From: Artemia franciscana
Lineage: Eukaryota; Arthropoda; Branchiopoda; Anostraca; Artemiidae
Direction of reading: 5' to 3'
Length of the DNA: 64,000 nucleotides
NCBI RefSeq assembly: GCF_032884065.1
Contig: NW_027062991.1
Location: 24,702 to 88,701, forward strand
Numbering within the stretch: position 1 is the stretch's first letter; each line of letters begins with the position of its first letter. This document shows, piece after piece, positions 46,806 to 56,592 of the stretch. The translations under genes and the position numbers were made by a program. The notes under the pieces are model-generated. The model had not been told where the DNA came from. It saw only the letters and a program-made list of their open reading frames with translations, and made no database searches.

Positions 46806-49800
46806 ATGTGGAATATTGAAGCTGAAGACATTCTCGTTTCTCTAGTCCGAGAGAAGCCTGTCTTATTCCAGGCTTCTCAAGGAAAACACAAAGATAGAAT
46901 ATGCATAGAAAATATATTCAAAGAAATTAGTTATGCTATGACTGTTATGTGCCTTCAGTTTGGTGGTGAGTTTACAGGTGGGTTGAACACTACTTTTGTT
47001 GTGTGGTTGCACTTTAGATCATATATCAGATGCTATACTATCTGCAAAAGAAGCAACTATTGCTCACTCATTCCTTCAAAGCAGGGGAAACCAGCAGAGG
47101 GGTCCAGAGGTCTTTATGGGTGACCACTCATTTGAGAGGTCGTCACTCCAGGGACTGATAGCCTATTCTTGAAATCTGAATGATCTCTTGATAGAGTTAT
47201 GACCTATTCTTGAAATCTGGCTGACCTCTCTATAGACTGATGATCCATTCTTGAATCTGAGTGATCAGTCTGAAGAGTGATGGCTCTGACTGGGCCAACA
47301 CTCCACAAAAAGATCACCCAGATTTCAAGAACGGGCCTTCAGTCCCTGGAGTGGTGCATGTTAAATGAGTGATAACCCAGAAAAACTTGTGGACCTCACT
47401 GGGAACCAGTACAAAGCCATATGATTTTAGGTACCATATTCCAAGTGTTTTATTTTGGCTTGTCTAGTAGCCTACTTGGCATACTAGGCTACCTCACTAT
47501 TAATTATTTGCACATACCCTTTTTCTGAATGGTAGACAAGTCTACCACAGACACACACTTGATATAGAAATAGATTATTTGTAACATTTGGCATACCCAG
47601 TGCATACTTTTTGCATTATGTTTCTAACATTTGGCACACCATATGCTGGCCTAAACAGGCCTAGTTTTGGTAAAATTTTAGTTAATGGACCTGTTAGGTT
47701 TAGGTTTAAAGATGAATCTTTCTGGGATGGGTCTATAGGCTAAAGTATGTCTTGGGAAGATATTTTAAAGTACCCACCTCCACTCCTTCTCCCTCTAGAG
47801 GGCCCTGAAATATGCCTACATGACATGTCTATTACCTACTGAAATTTTGACAAAACATCATTTTCCTAAATTTTCATTCATTTGTTGTTTTTTTTCTGCT
47901 TTTAGTTCTGAAAATGCAATTCCTGCCATTTGAGTAGAATTTTGAGCCATATCAATGTTTTTTTTAATTTTTTTTCAAAATTGGAAAATGAGACTTTCAG
48001 GGATGTGACTACAGGCTAAAGTATGCCCCAGGAATGTATTTTGAACTACCCACATCCACTGCTTCTCCCTTTAGATGGCCTGAAATTTGCCTACATGATA
48101 AGTCTATATCTATTGAAATTGTGACAAAACAACATTTTACCTTAATTTTTTATTATTAGTTTCTTTTTCTCTGGCCTTAGTTCTGAAAAGGCAATTCCTG
48201 TTAATTCAGTAGAACTTAAGGCCATAACACTGGCTTTTCTAAATTTAGGAATACTATTTTGTGCTACCTCCTTATTGGTTAAATATAAGGCTGACATTAT
48301 TTATTCTCCATGAGTTTTTTTGTGTGATTTCATTGATGTCAGTTGCTTTCTGTTAAGAATATATTTATTTTTTAAATCAAGCTTCTTCTTTTGTGAAAAA
48401 ATATGGACTGTTGTTCTTTTTACATGTTGTATTAATATTGCTGATTGTCTGTATGTCCCAGGAAGGTCTGGAAGAAGAAATCTGGGGACAGTAAGCAGGA
48501 AGGGCATGCAAAAGTATAAAATGGCTGGCCCATAGATTCCTATTGCACTTCATGAGAAGTGCATGAGAGGGTCATGAGAGATGGCTGGTGAATGTAATGG
48601 GGGTGAATGTTTTACAAGGTTTAAAAATTTAGGGCAATTGCTCAGGTTGGCAGCTGAGCATGAAAGTAAAATTTGTGATTTGTTTTCTTTGTGAGTTTTA
48701 TGTTTATATAATGTCATTTTTTATAAGTTAATCTTCATTGTTTTGTTTTAATTGCTATGTCCCTATGGCTTTAGTGTAATAAAACCTACATATGTTTATC
48801 CATTTCCTGTAAACAGACAGGAGTTCTATATTTCCTAGTTTCATATTCAGGTTTATTTTATTTATTCTAAAAGCTTCTATCTTCAGCACAGAACCACCAT
48901 GACCTTGCTAATATTTAGTTGTCTTTTAGCTCACTCATGTGAAGAGCAGTGGAAAAAGTTGAGGGAAACCTATTGCCGCCACAAGCGGAGCCTTAAAAAG
49001 CCTTCAGGAGCCAAAGGTGGGGAAATAAAACCTATTGCCTGGCCACATTTCCTTGCTATTGATACATTTTGCTCAGACCAACTTAAATTCCGCAAGCCAA
49101 GAGCTGGCATAACTAATTATGTACAGGCATCTAGTGGAAGTAGCAACATAGCAACAGTCTGCCTGTCCCCAGAAGCTGAAGAAGCATCACAGAACTCTTC
49201 CAAAAAAATTGATACAGATGAAGCATCCCAAGCAAGTCCAAATTTTGTGAGGTAATTTTCATCTTATTTAGGCATATGACTAAAGTGATATCACTGGATT
49301 TAATCAATATTGTGGCTTGTTTTGTATTGTTTGAGAACAAAATTTTCCATATAGTAAAAAAGCACAGATATCCTAGAAGCTGAAGACTAACTGCAATTTA
49401 AAACACCCCCAGAGACATGAGCTAAGGTTACTAACTAATTGTCAAAATACAAAATCTCTCCAAATCTTCATCTTTGTAATTTGTAGGTAAATAGGCTACA
49501 CATTTACTACTATGCTCTTGTGCCCTTCTACAGTTAAAAATTTTGACAAAAACACATTTTACCTTAATTTTTTATTATTAGTTTCTTTTTCTCTGGCCTT
49601 AGTTCTGAAAAGGCAATTCCTGTTAATTCAGTAGAACTTAAGGCCGTAACACTGGCTTTTCTAAATTTAGGAATACTCTTTTGTAAATAGGCTAAACATT
49701 TATTACTATGCTCTTGTGCACTTCTACAGTTAAAAATTTTGACAAAACAACATTTTACCTTAATTTTTTATTATTAGTTTCTTTTTCTCTGGCCTTAGTT

Positions 49801-51584
49801 CTGAAAAGGCAATTCCTGTTAATTCAGTAGAACTTAAGGCCATAACACTGGCTTTTCTAAATTTAGGAATACTCTTTTGTGCTACCTCCTTATTGGTTAA
49901 ATATAAGGCTGACATTATTTATTCTCCATGAGTTTTTTTGTCTGATTTCATTGATGTCAGTTGCTTTCTGTTAGAAATATATTTATTTTTTAAATCAAGC
50001 TTCTTCTTCTTTTGTGAAAAAATCTCTCCAAATCTTCATCTTTGTAATTTGTAGGTAAATAGGCTACACATTTATTACTATGCTCTTTGCACTTCTACAG
50101 TTAAAAAAAAGTATTACTCAGAAATAAAATTCTTGAATTAAGGTGTGATGCTACATAAGTAGATATGCTTAGCTGGAACTGAAAATTTTTTAAAGTTGGG
50201 ACTAATGTCTAGTACACCAATGCTGTGGTTAGCCATGAAATGTTCTTTTAAACACAATATATAATGATTCAGAAGCTTATTCTCAAGAATAGGTAGATTA
50301 TTGATAAGACCACCATCAATGTTGAGGATAGAAAACAAATATCCCAATAGCCTAGGTTAAAAATAAACAGGTAACACAGCAAAGCCAAGAAAGTAAAGCA
50401 AACACAGGCAGAGGGGCAGGGGTTCATTCAGTAGTAGCCTATATTAAGCAAGCAAAATAAATCATAAGAAGCCACTGCACAATGTGTCCAATCAGAGTGG
50501 AAATGGGTTGAGAAGTAGTCTCAAGCAAATAGGCTACAATCAAAACAAGCCAGAATGCACTGCACACCAAGTGTAGAGACATTAGCAACCCCATAGCTAG
50601 AGCCCCTTGTGAAATAATCAACAAATCATGTCACAGAGCTATGTTCTCTGTGTTTTAACACCTTAGGTCCATGGACTTCCACAATTGCAATTTCACAATT
50701 CGTTGAGAAAGGTTTTACAATGTCATTTTTCTACCAATGCCACATTTTATTTGGTATTGTTTCAGTCTCTTTTGTGCCTTCAAAAGAAACTGATGCAGAG
50801 GAAGCATCCCAAGTAGGTCCAAAGTCTGAGAGGTAATTTCAATCTTATTTAGGCATAAGACTAAAATTATATCAATGGATTTAATCACTATTGGGGCTTG
50901 TTTTGTATTGCTCAAGAACAAATTGATAGAATGCATTTATATGAGAATGCAAAAATCTCAAGCATCAGCTTGGTTATAAATGTAAAATGGCCTACTGTAT
51001 GAGGAAAAAGAAATTCACTTATCAGTTGAGTGACCCATGGTTCTTAAGATGTCATTATGCATTAATCTTAGTATATTCATAGCTAATAAGCATACCTTTC
51101 TTGACTTAGCCCTAGTCTGACCCTGTGACCTAATCTGTCATTTTTTCATAGCTGTTGCAGCTCAAACTCATTGCCTCTTACACTAGTTCCTACATTCACT
51201 TTGTCCTGGGGTTGCTCTTTGGTTTCTTTTTGTTGTTCAAACATTCATGTTTTTTTGTTCATTTTTTTTCCTTTTTCAAGTGGCCATAAAAAGAGGAGGA
51301 AGTCTTGTGACCCAGCAGACCTGGATGCACAAATTTCTTCCATGTCACACAAAATTGGAGACTTAGTGGATGTCATTGGGCAACAGAAAAGCAAAAAAGA
51401 ACAGCCAGCGGATTGGGTCTCCATGGCCTTGGCTGAAGACTTGAAGAAACTGCCGACTGACTTAAGAGTCAAGGCTCAGGCTGAAATGTTCGGAGTGCTT
51501 GCTAAGTATACAGAGATGGCAGTAAATAGGGTTTCAGTACAAGAAAACGTTGTGAAGAATTTCAATTTTCATGATTACTGCTAA
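46806..51584 (+). CDS. MADF-BESS DNA-binding protein of the Harbinger element (3 exons, 261 aa)
   Basis: Exons are 46806-46965, 48930-49251 and 51281-51584, deduced here from splice signals: GGTG|GTGAGT donor, GTCTTTTAG acceptor, TGAG|GTAATT donor and TTTTTCAAG acceptor. Phases agree across both junctions and give 786 nt including TAA. Residues 8-90 form a MADF (Myb/SANT-like) domain: ILVSLVREKPVLFQAS and FKEISYAM in exon 1, CEEQWKKLRETYCRHKRSLK and a WPHF core in exon 2. Exon 3 starts with a basic GHKKRRKS tract, possibly a nuclear signal, and residues 205-241 (DWVSMALAEDLKKLPTDLRV and on to FGVLAKYT) are a BESS interaction motif. In this superfamily the partner protein binds the element ends and helps the transposase enter the nucleus. 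The ATG lies 143 bp inside the left terminal repeat, just past a cluster of CGTAAAGTT motifs. Confidence 0.85.
47095..47401. mobile_element. hAT-type MITE (307 bp) in intron 1 of the MADF gene
   Basis: Ends are CAGAGGGGTCCAGAGGTC and, reversed, CAGTGAGGTCCACAAGTT; longer imperfect inverted similarity continues through CACTCATTTGA and CACTCCAGGGACTGA. Flanks are GAAACCAG (47087-47094) and GGAACCAG (47402-47409), 7 of 8 identical, an 8-bp hAT-style duplication. The centre repeats ATTCTTGAAATCTG three times. Non-coding, and it sits safely inside the intron. Confidence 0.78.
47690..48401 (+). repeat. Internal repeat family R, copies 1 and 2 (intron 1)
   Basis: Two successive copies of a ~290-bp unit: CTACAGGCTAAAGTATG, TCCACT(C/G)CTTCTCCCT, GCCTACATGA, GACAAAACA, TTAGTTCTGAAAA and GCAATTCCTG. 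The later part of copy 2 (48132-48401) is almost identical to 49750-50022, differing by about four substitutions or short indels, so it was duplicated recently. Related pieces lie inverted at 53950-54240 and 55775-56035, and outside the transposon at 57065-57480. Confidence 0.8.
48462..48860 (+). repeat. Segment inverted-duplicated with 54880-55265
   Basis: Two blocks match the other side of the element in reverse: 48480-48540 (GGGACAGTAAGCAGGAAGGG, CATGCAAAAG, TGGCTGGCCC) with about 55190-55262, and 48727-48845 (CTTCATTGTTTTGTTTTAAT, TAATAAAACCTACATATG, CAGACAGGAGTTCTAT) with about 54885-55020. The copies lie just upstream of MADF exon 2 and upstream of the transposase, in mirror orientation. 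Confidence 0.75.
49480..50105 (+). repeat. Tandemly duplicated segments in intron 2 (family R copies 3 and 4)
   Basis: 49552-49686 and 49750-49885 are near-identical copies of the TTCTTTTTCTCTGGCCTTAG block. The bridging text GTAAATAGGCTA...ACTACTATGCTCTTG occurs three times (about 49487, 49684 and 50055). This looks like recent local duplication by unequal exchange or by template switching during repair. Confidence 0.8.
50755..50935 (+). repeat. Duplicate of the MADF exon 2 end and its donor site
   Basis: Resembles 49190-49345: GATGCAGAGGAAGCATCCCA against GATACAGATGAAGCATCCCA, then GAGAGGTAATTTCAATC against GTGAGGTAATTTTCATC, and on through CTTATTTAGGCATA and GGCTTGTTTTGTATTG. The acceptor-like TTTCAG at 50760-50765 would give a frame that does not fit after exon 2 (its phase differs and an in-frame stop follows), so it is read as a decaying exon duplicate, not a used exon. 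Confidence 0.7.
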
Positions 51585-52533
51585 AAACAGTTACCATTTA
51601 TTCAAGATTTTATTTGTATAATGTTTGCTCAATAATACTTGTAACTATTCTGTTGTGAATAGTAGTTTGTAATTCAAATCAGATTTAATTTCTCATGGTA
51701 GTGTATAGCTTGTAGTAAATTCACATTTCCATATTATAACCATGGCAAATAGGCTAAATTTTGCCAGTACTTCCAACAAGATTGTGATATGTATACTATT
51801 TGACTGTGAACAAATTTGATACATGATAATAGTTATTGGAAGCTGCTACTATGTTGGTTGTGATGGCAACATCATCCACTTTTTGGGATCCCGAAATGTA
51901 AGTAGAGGGAAGAAAGTTAAAAAAAAAGTTTTCTGTTTCACAGCAAGGAATCTAAACTTGTAAGTACATACCGGCCAAATTTCACTTCAGTATATTGTTT
52001 TATGAATTTTCACGTGTATATTCAAGTATTGTAAAATTGAGAATCTGTTTTAATTAAAAATAACTTAAGAATGAAAAATTATTTCCACATGTGACAAAGA
52101 ATGACTGTACAGCATCCAATTAATCTCATATAAAGTGTCTCATATCAAAATTTCATTTTGATTTTTAGATATGTAACCTTTCAGATACTTAAAAGTACTT
52201 ATATATACTTAAAAGCTAAGAAATATTCTGAGATTGCTGTAGTCAGTCACCAATTATGCACAGTGATTGCAGTATAATCACTTCTACTACATTACCTACG
52301 ATTTAGAAATCAAATTGTGCAGCAAACTATGACATTTTCATTATAACTATATAACAATCATAATATATACAATAATAATATAACTATGTAAAATCATAAG
52401 GCAGCAACATAATTCTACACAAGGCTTGAACAGTTACTGTCTATTTACAATATCATTCTGCCAAGGTACTTTTCCAATACCATTGAGGTAAATGCATAGG
52501 GTATCACGAAGTTTTTTCACCTCAATAGTATAG
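51585..52533. other. Region between the two convergent Harbinger genes
   Basis: AT-rich and without frames. It should hold both 3' ends: AATAATACTTG and AATTAAAAATAACTT lie on the plus side, and TATTTAAAT-like signals on the other. No exact, convincing poly(A) signal could be chosen by eye. Confidence 0.4.
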
Positions 52534-53679
52534 TTATTTGCCCCTAAGCCTGTTTATTCTGTCCCATGTATCAGCTGGGGCTGGGACATTTCTCCACTGG
52601 CCATTGTCCTCATCACCTTGATCCGCATCTCCAACATTAATATACCTTGCAGTGGTCACTGTCACTCCATCCCTAACTCTCAGGAAATTATGCAAGCAAA
52701 CACATGACATCACTATCAGGTTCACTTTTTCAAGTGAAGTGTGAATTGGTGTAAAAAAGATCCGCCACTTCGCGGCAAGGATGCCAAAGCAGTTTTCAAT
52801 TATTCTTCTGGCTCGCGATAATCTGTAATTAAATACCTGTTTTTGATGGTCCAAATATTGTCCAGGGTAAGGCCTCATGATGTAGCTTTTTAAGGGAAAA
52901 GCTTCATCCCCCACAATAAAGTTAGGAAACATTGTTGTTGATCCTGGCAGAAAGGCATCAGGTGGTAGGCGAAAAGCACCACTGTCAAGGTCTCTGGCAA
53001 ACTGAGTATCAGAGAAAACTCCCCCATCACTTCTACTACCAGGTGCACCAATGTCTACAAAAGTAAATTTGTAATCAGCATCACAAACTGCCATTAGGAC
53101 AATGCTGAAGAAATTCTTGTAATTGTAGTACGTGCTCCCAGATTTATAAGGAGCAACCACTTGAATATGTTTGCCATCAATTGCACCACAGCAGTTTGGT
53201 AAGTTCCAGCGGGAGTAAAAGTAGTTAGCAACTTCCTTCATGTTCTCAGTTGACAATTTTGGTAAATAATCATTTTTCAGTGCATCAATAATGGCAGTCA
53301 TAGTTTCTGTGGTAATCCCAACAATTGTGCTGTGCCCATGGCGGTGCTCATACATCAAAGACTTTTGGGTTTTCCCATCTGCTAAGTAACGAATTGTAAC
53401 ACACAATCGTTCAGCAGGAGATATGGGTATTCTCATATTTGTTGTACTCTTCTCCAACTTATTGAACACCTTACCAAGAAGGCAATTCCAACTTTCTGGA
53501 GTCATTCTGACATAATTGGCAAACATAATCACATCATTTGAGATGATTAGCTCTTTCATGAGGTTATGAGATGGCCCCTGACCTATCCTCCTTGAAACAT
53601 CAAAAATTGGTCTAACCCATACACTTCTTTTTCTTTCTCTGGTTTTCTTTCTCTTCTTCAAAAGAAGCAGCTGCAGCAA
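52534..53679 (-). CDS. PIF/Harbinger DDE transposase (HARBI1-like)
   Basis: Open for 381 codons. The order is: basic leader (KKRKKTRERKRS), WVRPIFDVSRRIG, a helical N-terminal part with PESWNCLLGKV and an HTH-like ISPAERLCVTIRYLADGKTQ (residues 86-105), then the DDE_Tnp_4 catalytic domain. Catalytic residues are D168 (NCCGAIDGKHIQV), D258 (FIVGDEAFPLKSYIMRP) and E295 (RARRIIENCFGILAAKWRIF); GAPGSRSDGGVF lies between. It ends NVPAPADTWDRINRLRGK, usual for the family. The start is unclear: the open frame begins at a TTG; an ATG in frame at 53715 (MEEELLLL) is followed by TGA at 53691-53689; the next ATG, residue 41 (53559), would drop the leader. TTTCCAG just before that ATG looks like a splice acceptor. 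The gene converges on the MADF gene, with 0.95 kb between stop codons. Confidence 0.93.
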   Translation of the reverse strand: MLQLLLLKKRKKTRERKRSVWVRPIFDVSRRIGQGPSHNLMKELIISNDVIMFANYVRMTPESWNCLLGKVFNKLEKSTTNMRIPISPAERLCVTIRYLADGKTQKSLMYEHRHGHSTIVGITTETMTAIIDALKNDYLPKLSTENMKEVANYFYSRWNLPNCCGAIDGKHIQVVAPYKSGSTYYNYKNFFSIVLMAVCDADYKFTFVDIGAPGSRSDGGVFSDTQFARDLDSGAFRLPPDAFLPGSTTMFPNFIVGDEAFPLKSYIMRPYPGQYLDHQKQVFNYRLSRARRIIENCFGILAAKWRIFFTPIHTSLEKVNLIVMSCVCLHNFLRVRDGVTVTTARYINVGDADQGDEDNGQWRNVPAPADTWDRINRLRGK

Positions 53680-54879
53680 CTGCAGTTTTCAAAGTAGCAA
53701 CAGCTCCTCTTCCATCTTGACCTGGAAATGAAAAAAAAGATAAGCTAGGTTTGGCTTAATATGTAAAGCCCAAGATTTTCCAGAAATATGATCAGCTAGC
53801 TTCTATGGTTTTATTTGAAAAAAGCAAAAGGACAATAAACCAGATTAACTTAAAAATCTAGTTTAAACAACAATCTCAACAAAAATAGACTATATAATAT
53901 AGGCATTGGGCTAATCATTCTGTTTTTAAATAATGTCAGCCATATATTTAATGTATAAGGAGGTGGCATAAAAAAGTATTCCCAAATTTAGATAACCCAG
54001 TGTTATGGCTTAAAGTTCTGCTCAATTAACAGGAATTGCCTTTTCAGAAACTGGCAGAAAAGAGTTCCTAAATTTAGAAAACCTAGTGTTATGGCTTAAA
54101 ATTCTACTCAAGGAATTGCAACAGAATTCTACTACAGGAATTGCCTTTTCAGAACTAAGGCCAGAGAAAAAGAAACTGAAAACCAAAAATCAAGATAAAA
54201 TTAGGTAATTAATAATAAAATTAAGGTAATGATAATTATGATAATGACAAAATTTGTAACATTTAAATATATTGTATTGCTTGAATATGTGAATTTCTGA
54301 CAAGGAAAAGGTTGGGGCTTTGGGCCAGTTTCTAATTGTATAAACAAATACACCTTCAGCAGTTATTTCAGAACTGGGTAGCCTAAGTCATTAGTGTGGC
54401 TAGAAGCTTAATTGTAAGATTGCATATTGTGGTTTTCGTTTGTCTTTCTTAGTCATTCCATTCAAGATGCTCTGGGTATTTTTCATTGTGATAGATTGTC
54501 TTAATGCTCTGCTGAAAAATGAAAAATATTTCAATTGCACAGGATTGGAAAATTTCAGTAGACTAATCAATTAAAAGTCCTAAACTAGCCAGGGAAGTGA
54601 GACACTTCCAATTATTAGTATACAGCTCCATGATTTTCCCCTGGCTATGTAGGCTAAGTGAAAGGTCACTGGAAGCTTTGTTCATTTCAATCTTAAGTTT
54701 GACCTACATTTGTGACACTTCATTAAATGGTTGTAAAGGAATACTTTTATTTATTTGTTTGTCTTCTACATGATTTGTTTTTCTTAATCTTTATATTGAT
54801 ATACATTTCTTACAAATTAATTAGTTATACCACAGTTGCATTTGTAATTTTTGACCTACTTTGTAACCCCTGGTCTCGA

Positions 54880-55265
54880 AATTGCATATAAATTTATTGA
54901 AGCTAGGAAACATAGAACTCCTGTCTGTTTAAAGAAAATGGATGGACATAAGTAGGTTTTATTACACTAAAGCCTCAGAGCCATGACAATTAAAACAAAA
55001 CAGTGAAGATTAACTTTAGCCATCTATGATGACCCACATTCTTGTCTATACATGTCTATACAATTCATTGAAAAGGAAGGACCTTACTGGCATTTCTTCA
55101 TTTGTATATATGGGTTTAAAAGAAAGTTTATATGGCAAGCCATTAGGCCAGTAAAGGACCTGGTGGTCCTTTAGCCATGAAGTTCAATAGGAAGCTAGGG
55201 GCCAGCCATACCATGCTTTTGCATGCCCTTCCTGTATACTGTCCCCTGATTTCTCTAAGTTACCT
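54880..55265 (-). repeat. Inverted partner of 48462-48860
   Basis: The minus strand carries the same two blocks in the same order, spaced a little differently. It lies about 1.2 kb upstream of the transposase frame and may belong to its promoter or an untranslated exon. Confidence 0.72.
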
Positions 55266-55309
55266 TTTAAAGTAGGGCCAATTCTGTCTGAGGTTACAGA
55301 GTCACATCA

Positions 55310-55405
55310 CTGTCCTAGACCAAATAAACTGACAATGCCAGGAATTAAACCTGTGCCTCTTGGACAAAAGATTCCCAATCTAGAGTGCCAGCCACTTAGC
55401 ATGGA
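55310..55405 (-). mobile_element. tRNA-derived SINE head inside the Harbinger element
   Basis: The minus strand reads ATGCTAAGTGGCTGGCACTC (A-box-like, near TRGCNNAGYNGG), then AGATTGGGAATCT as an anticodon-arm-like hairpin, GTCCAAGAGGCACAGG and TTTAATTCCTGG (B-box-like). The spacing between the boxes fits a tRNA. The sequence continues GCATTGTCAGTTTATTTGG. The body and tail are not delimited. Confidence 0.5.
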
Positions 55406-56551
55406 ATGCAAATGTGACCATAGAACAACAATTATTTAAAAAAAGAAAATATTGAACAAAAACAACTCAAGTCATTGTTGCTGCAATGTTCACTACTGTC
55501 CCACAAACAATATACATTTTATTTAAACAAATTAATTTAAAAACAAGTATCAACAAAACTCCATCAGGGATTGTATTTACTTAACATACAACTAGCATAA
55601 TGACTGCTTAATTTTGTGACATTATATTATTTAAATAATAAAAAAAAAGAAAAATTATATATTATATTTGTTTTCAACCTGCTCTTTGAGCAAAACCATT
55701 TGTGACAGCAATATGCCCATGTTTGGCTTAAAATCTCTCTAAAATACTTTAAACAAAAGGAATTTAAAAAACAATTATGATGATCAGCAAGCGTTATGGC
55801 TTTAATTTCTACACAATCAATAGGAATTGGTTTTTCAGAACTAAAGACAGAGAAAAAGAAACTTATAACCAAAAACTAAGGTAAAATGTTGTTTTGTCAA
55901 AATTTCAATAGATATAGACCTATCATGTAGGCAAATTTGGGGACCATCTAGAAGGAGTGGAGGTAGGTACCTCAAAATACCTTCCTGGGACACACTTTTG
56001 CCTGATGACATATCCCTACAAAGGACAATAAACCAGATAACTATTTAAGTGAATCCTCCCAATTTCTGTGATCTGACATTGCTGGGACTCAGATGATAAG
56101 CCTGTTTTGTCAGCAGCAAATTAGAGGTTACAATAATGGCTTGACATCACCTTGAAAAGACTAGGAGCTGACTAAGAGGAATGGTAGGAAGTCTCTCTTG
56201 AGTATCTTTAAGTGTAGTAGACATCAGTGGTTTGGAATTTAGTTTCAACGTTTTGCCCTAAATATCAAGTGTGCTATAAGACTGAATTCTTGCTAGGATT
56301 TTTGGCACCTTACTAGGATTTTTCAACTTCACAAGAAAATAGGAAAAACCAGGGAATCTGGATATTCCGAATCCTGAAGGAAAACAGAATAAGTAACATA
56401 ATAAGCCCTTATGCCTCATTAAACTATACTTACACCCTGAACTCCTTACTTCTTCAAATGCTTCTGAAATTTGAATAGTTTGCTGCTCAAAACTCACGTA
56501 AAGTACAAGGCTCGTGTGAGCGGTGAAAACTTTACGGAAACAAACTTTGTG

Positions 56552-56592
56552 AACCACTTTATGAACTTTACGAACGTCGTCTGAGCCCCGCT
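56552..56592 (-). repeat. Harbinger right terminal inverted repeat (41 bp)
   Basis: Reverse complement of 46622-46662 with no mismatch. AACTTTACG occurs inside it (56564-56572) and again at 56528-56536, mirroring the left side. Confidence 0.95.

Larger units (their letters stand above)
53700..56551. other. Transposase upstream region of the Harbinger element
   Basis: Holds inverted pieces of family R (53950-54240 and 55775-56035), the inverted segment at 54880-55265, a tRNA-like SINE at 55310-55405 and otherwise AT-rich DNA. A minus-strand TTTTTTTTCATTTCCAG|GTCAAG (53745-53720) is a good splice acceptor, so an upstream non-coding or coding exon of the transposase is likely somewhere here. 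Confidence 0.5.
46622..56592. mobile_element. PIF/Harbinger DNA transposon, 9971 bp, structurally complete
   Basis: The ends are 41-bp terminal inverted repeats identical over their whole length (start AGCGGGGCTCAGACGACGTT). Flanks are TAA at 46619-46621 and TAA at 56593-56595, the 3-bp TWA duplication this superfamily makes. It contains two convergent genes: a spliced MADF-BESS protein on the plus strand (46806-51584) and a DDE transposase on the minus strand (52534-53679). PIF/Harbinger elements are known to need both a transposase and a Myb/SANT/MADF-like partner. The non-coding parts are bulky: a hAT-type MITE in intron 1, an internally duplicated segment family, a partial exon duplication and a SINE. 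Identical ends and open genes suggest a fairly recent insertion. Confidence 0.95.

Noticed and set aside
49131-49340. Minus-strand frames over MADF exon 2 and its duplicate (also 50715-50936)
   Set aside because: Shadows of the spliced plus-strand gene and of its duplicated intron text.
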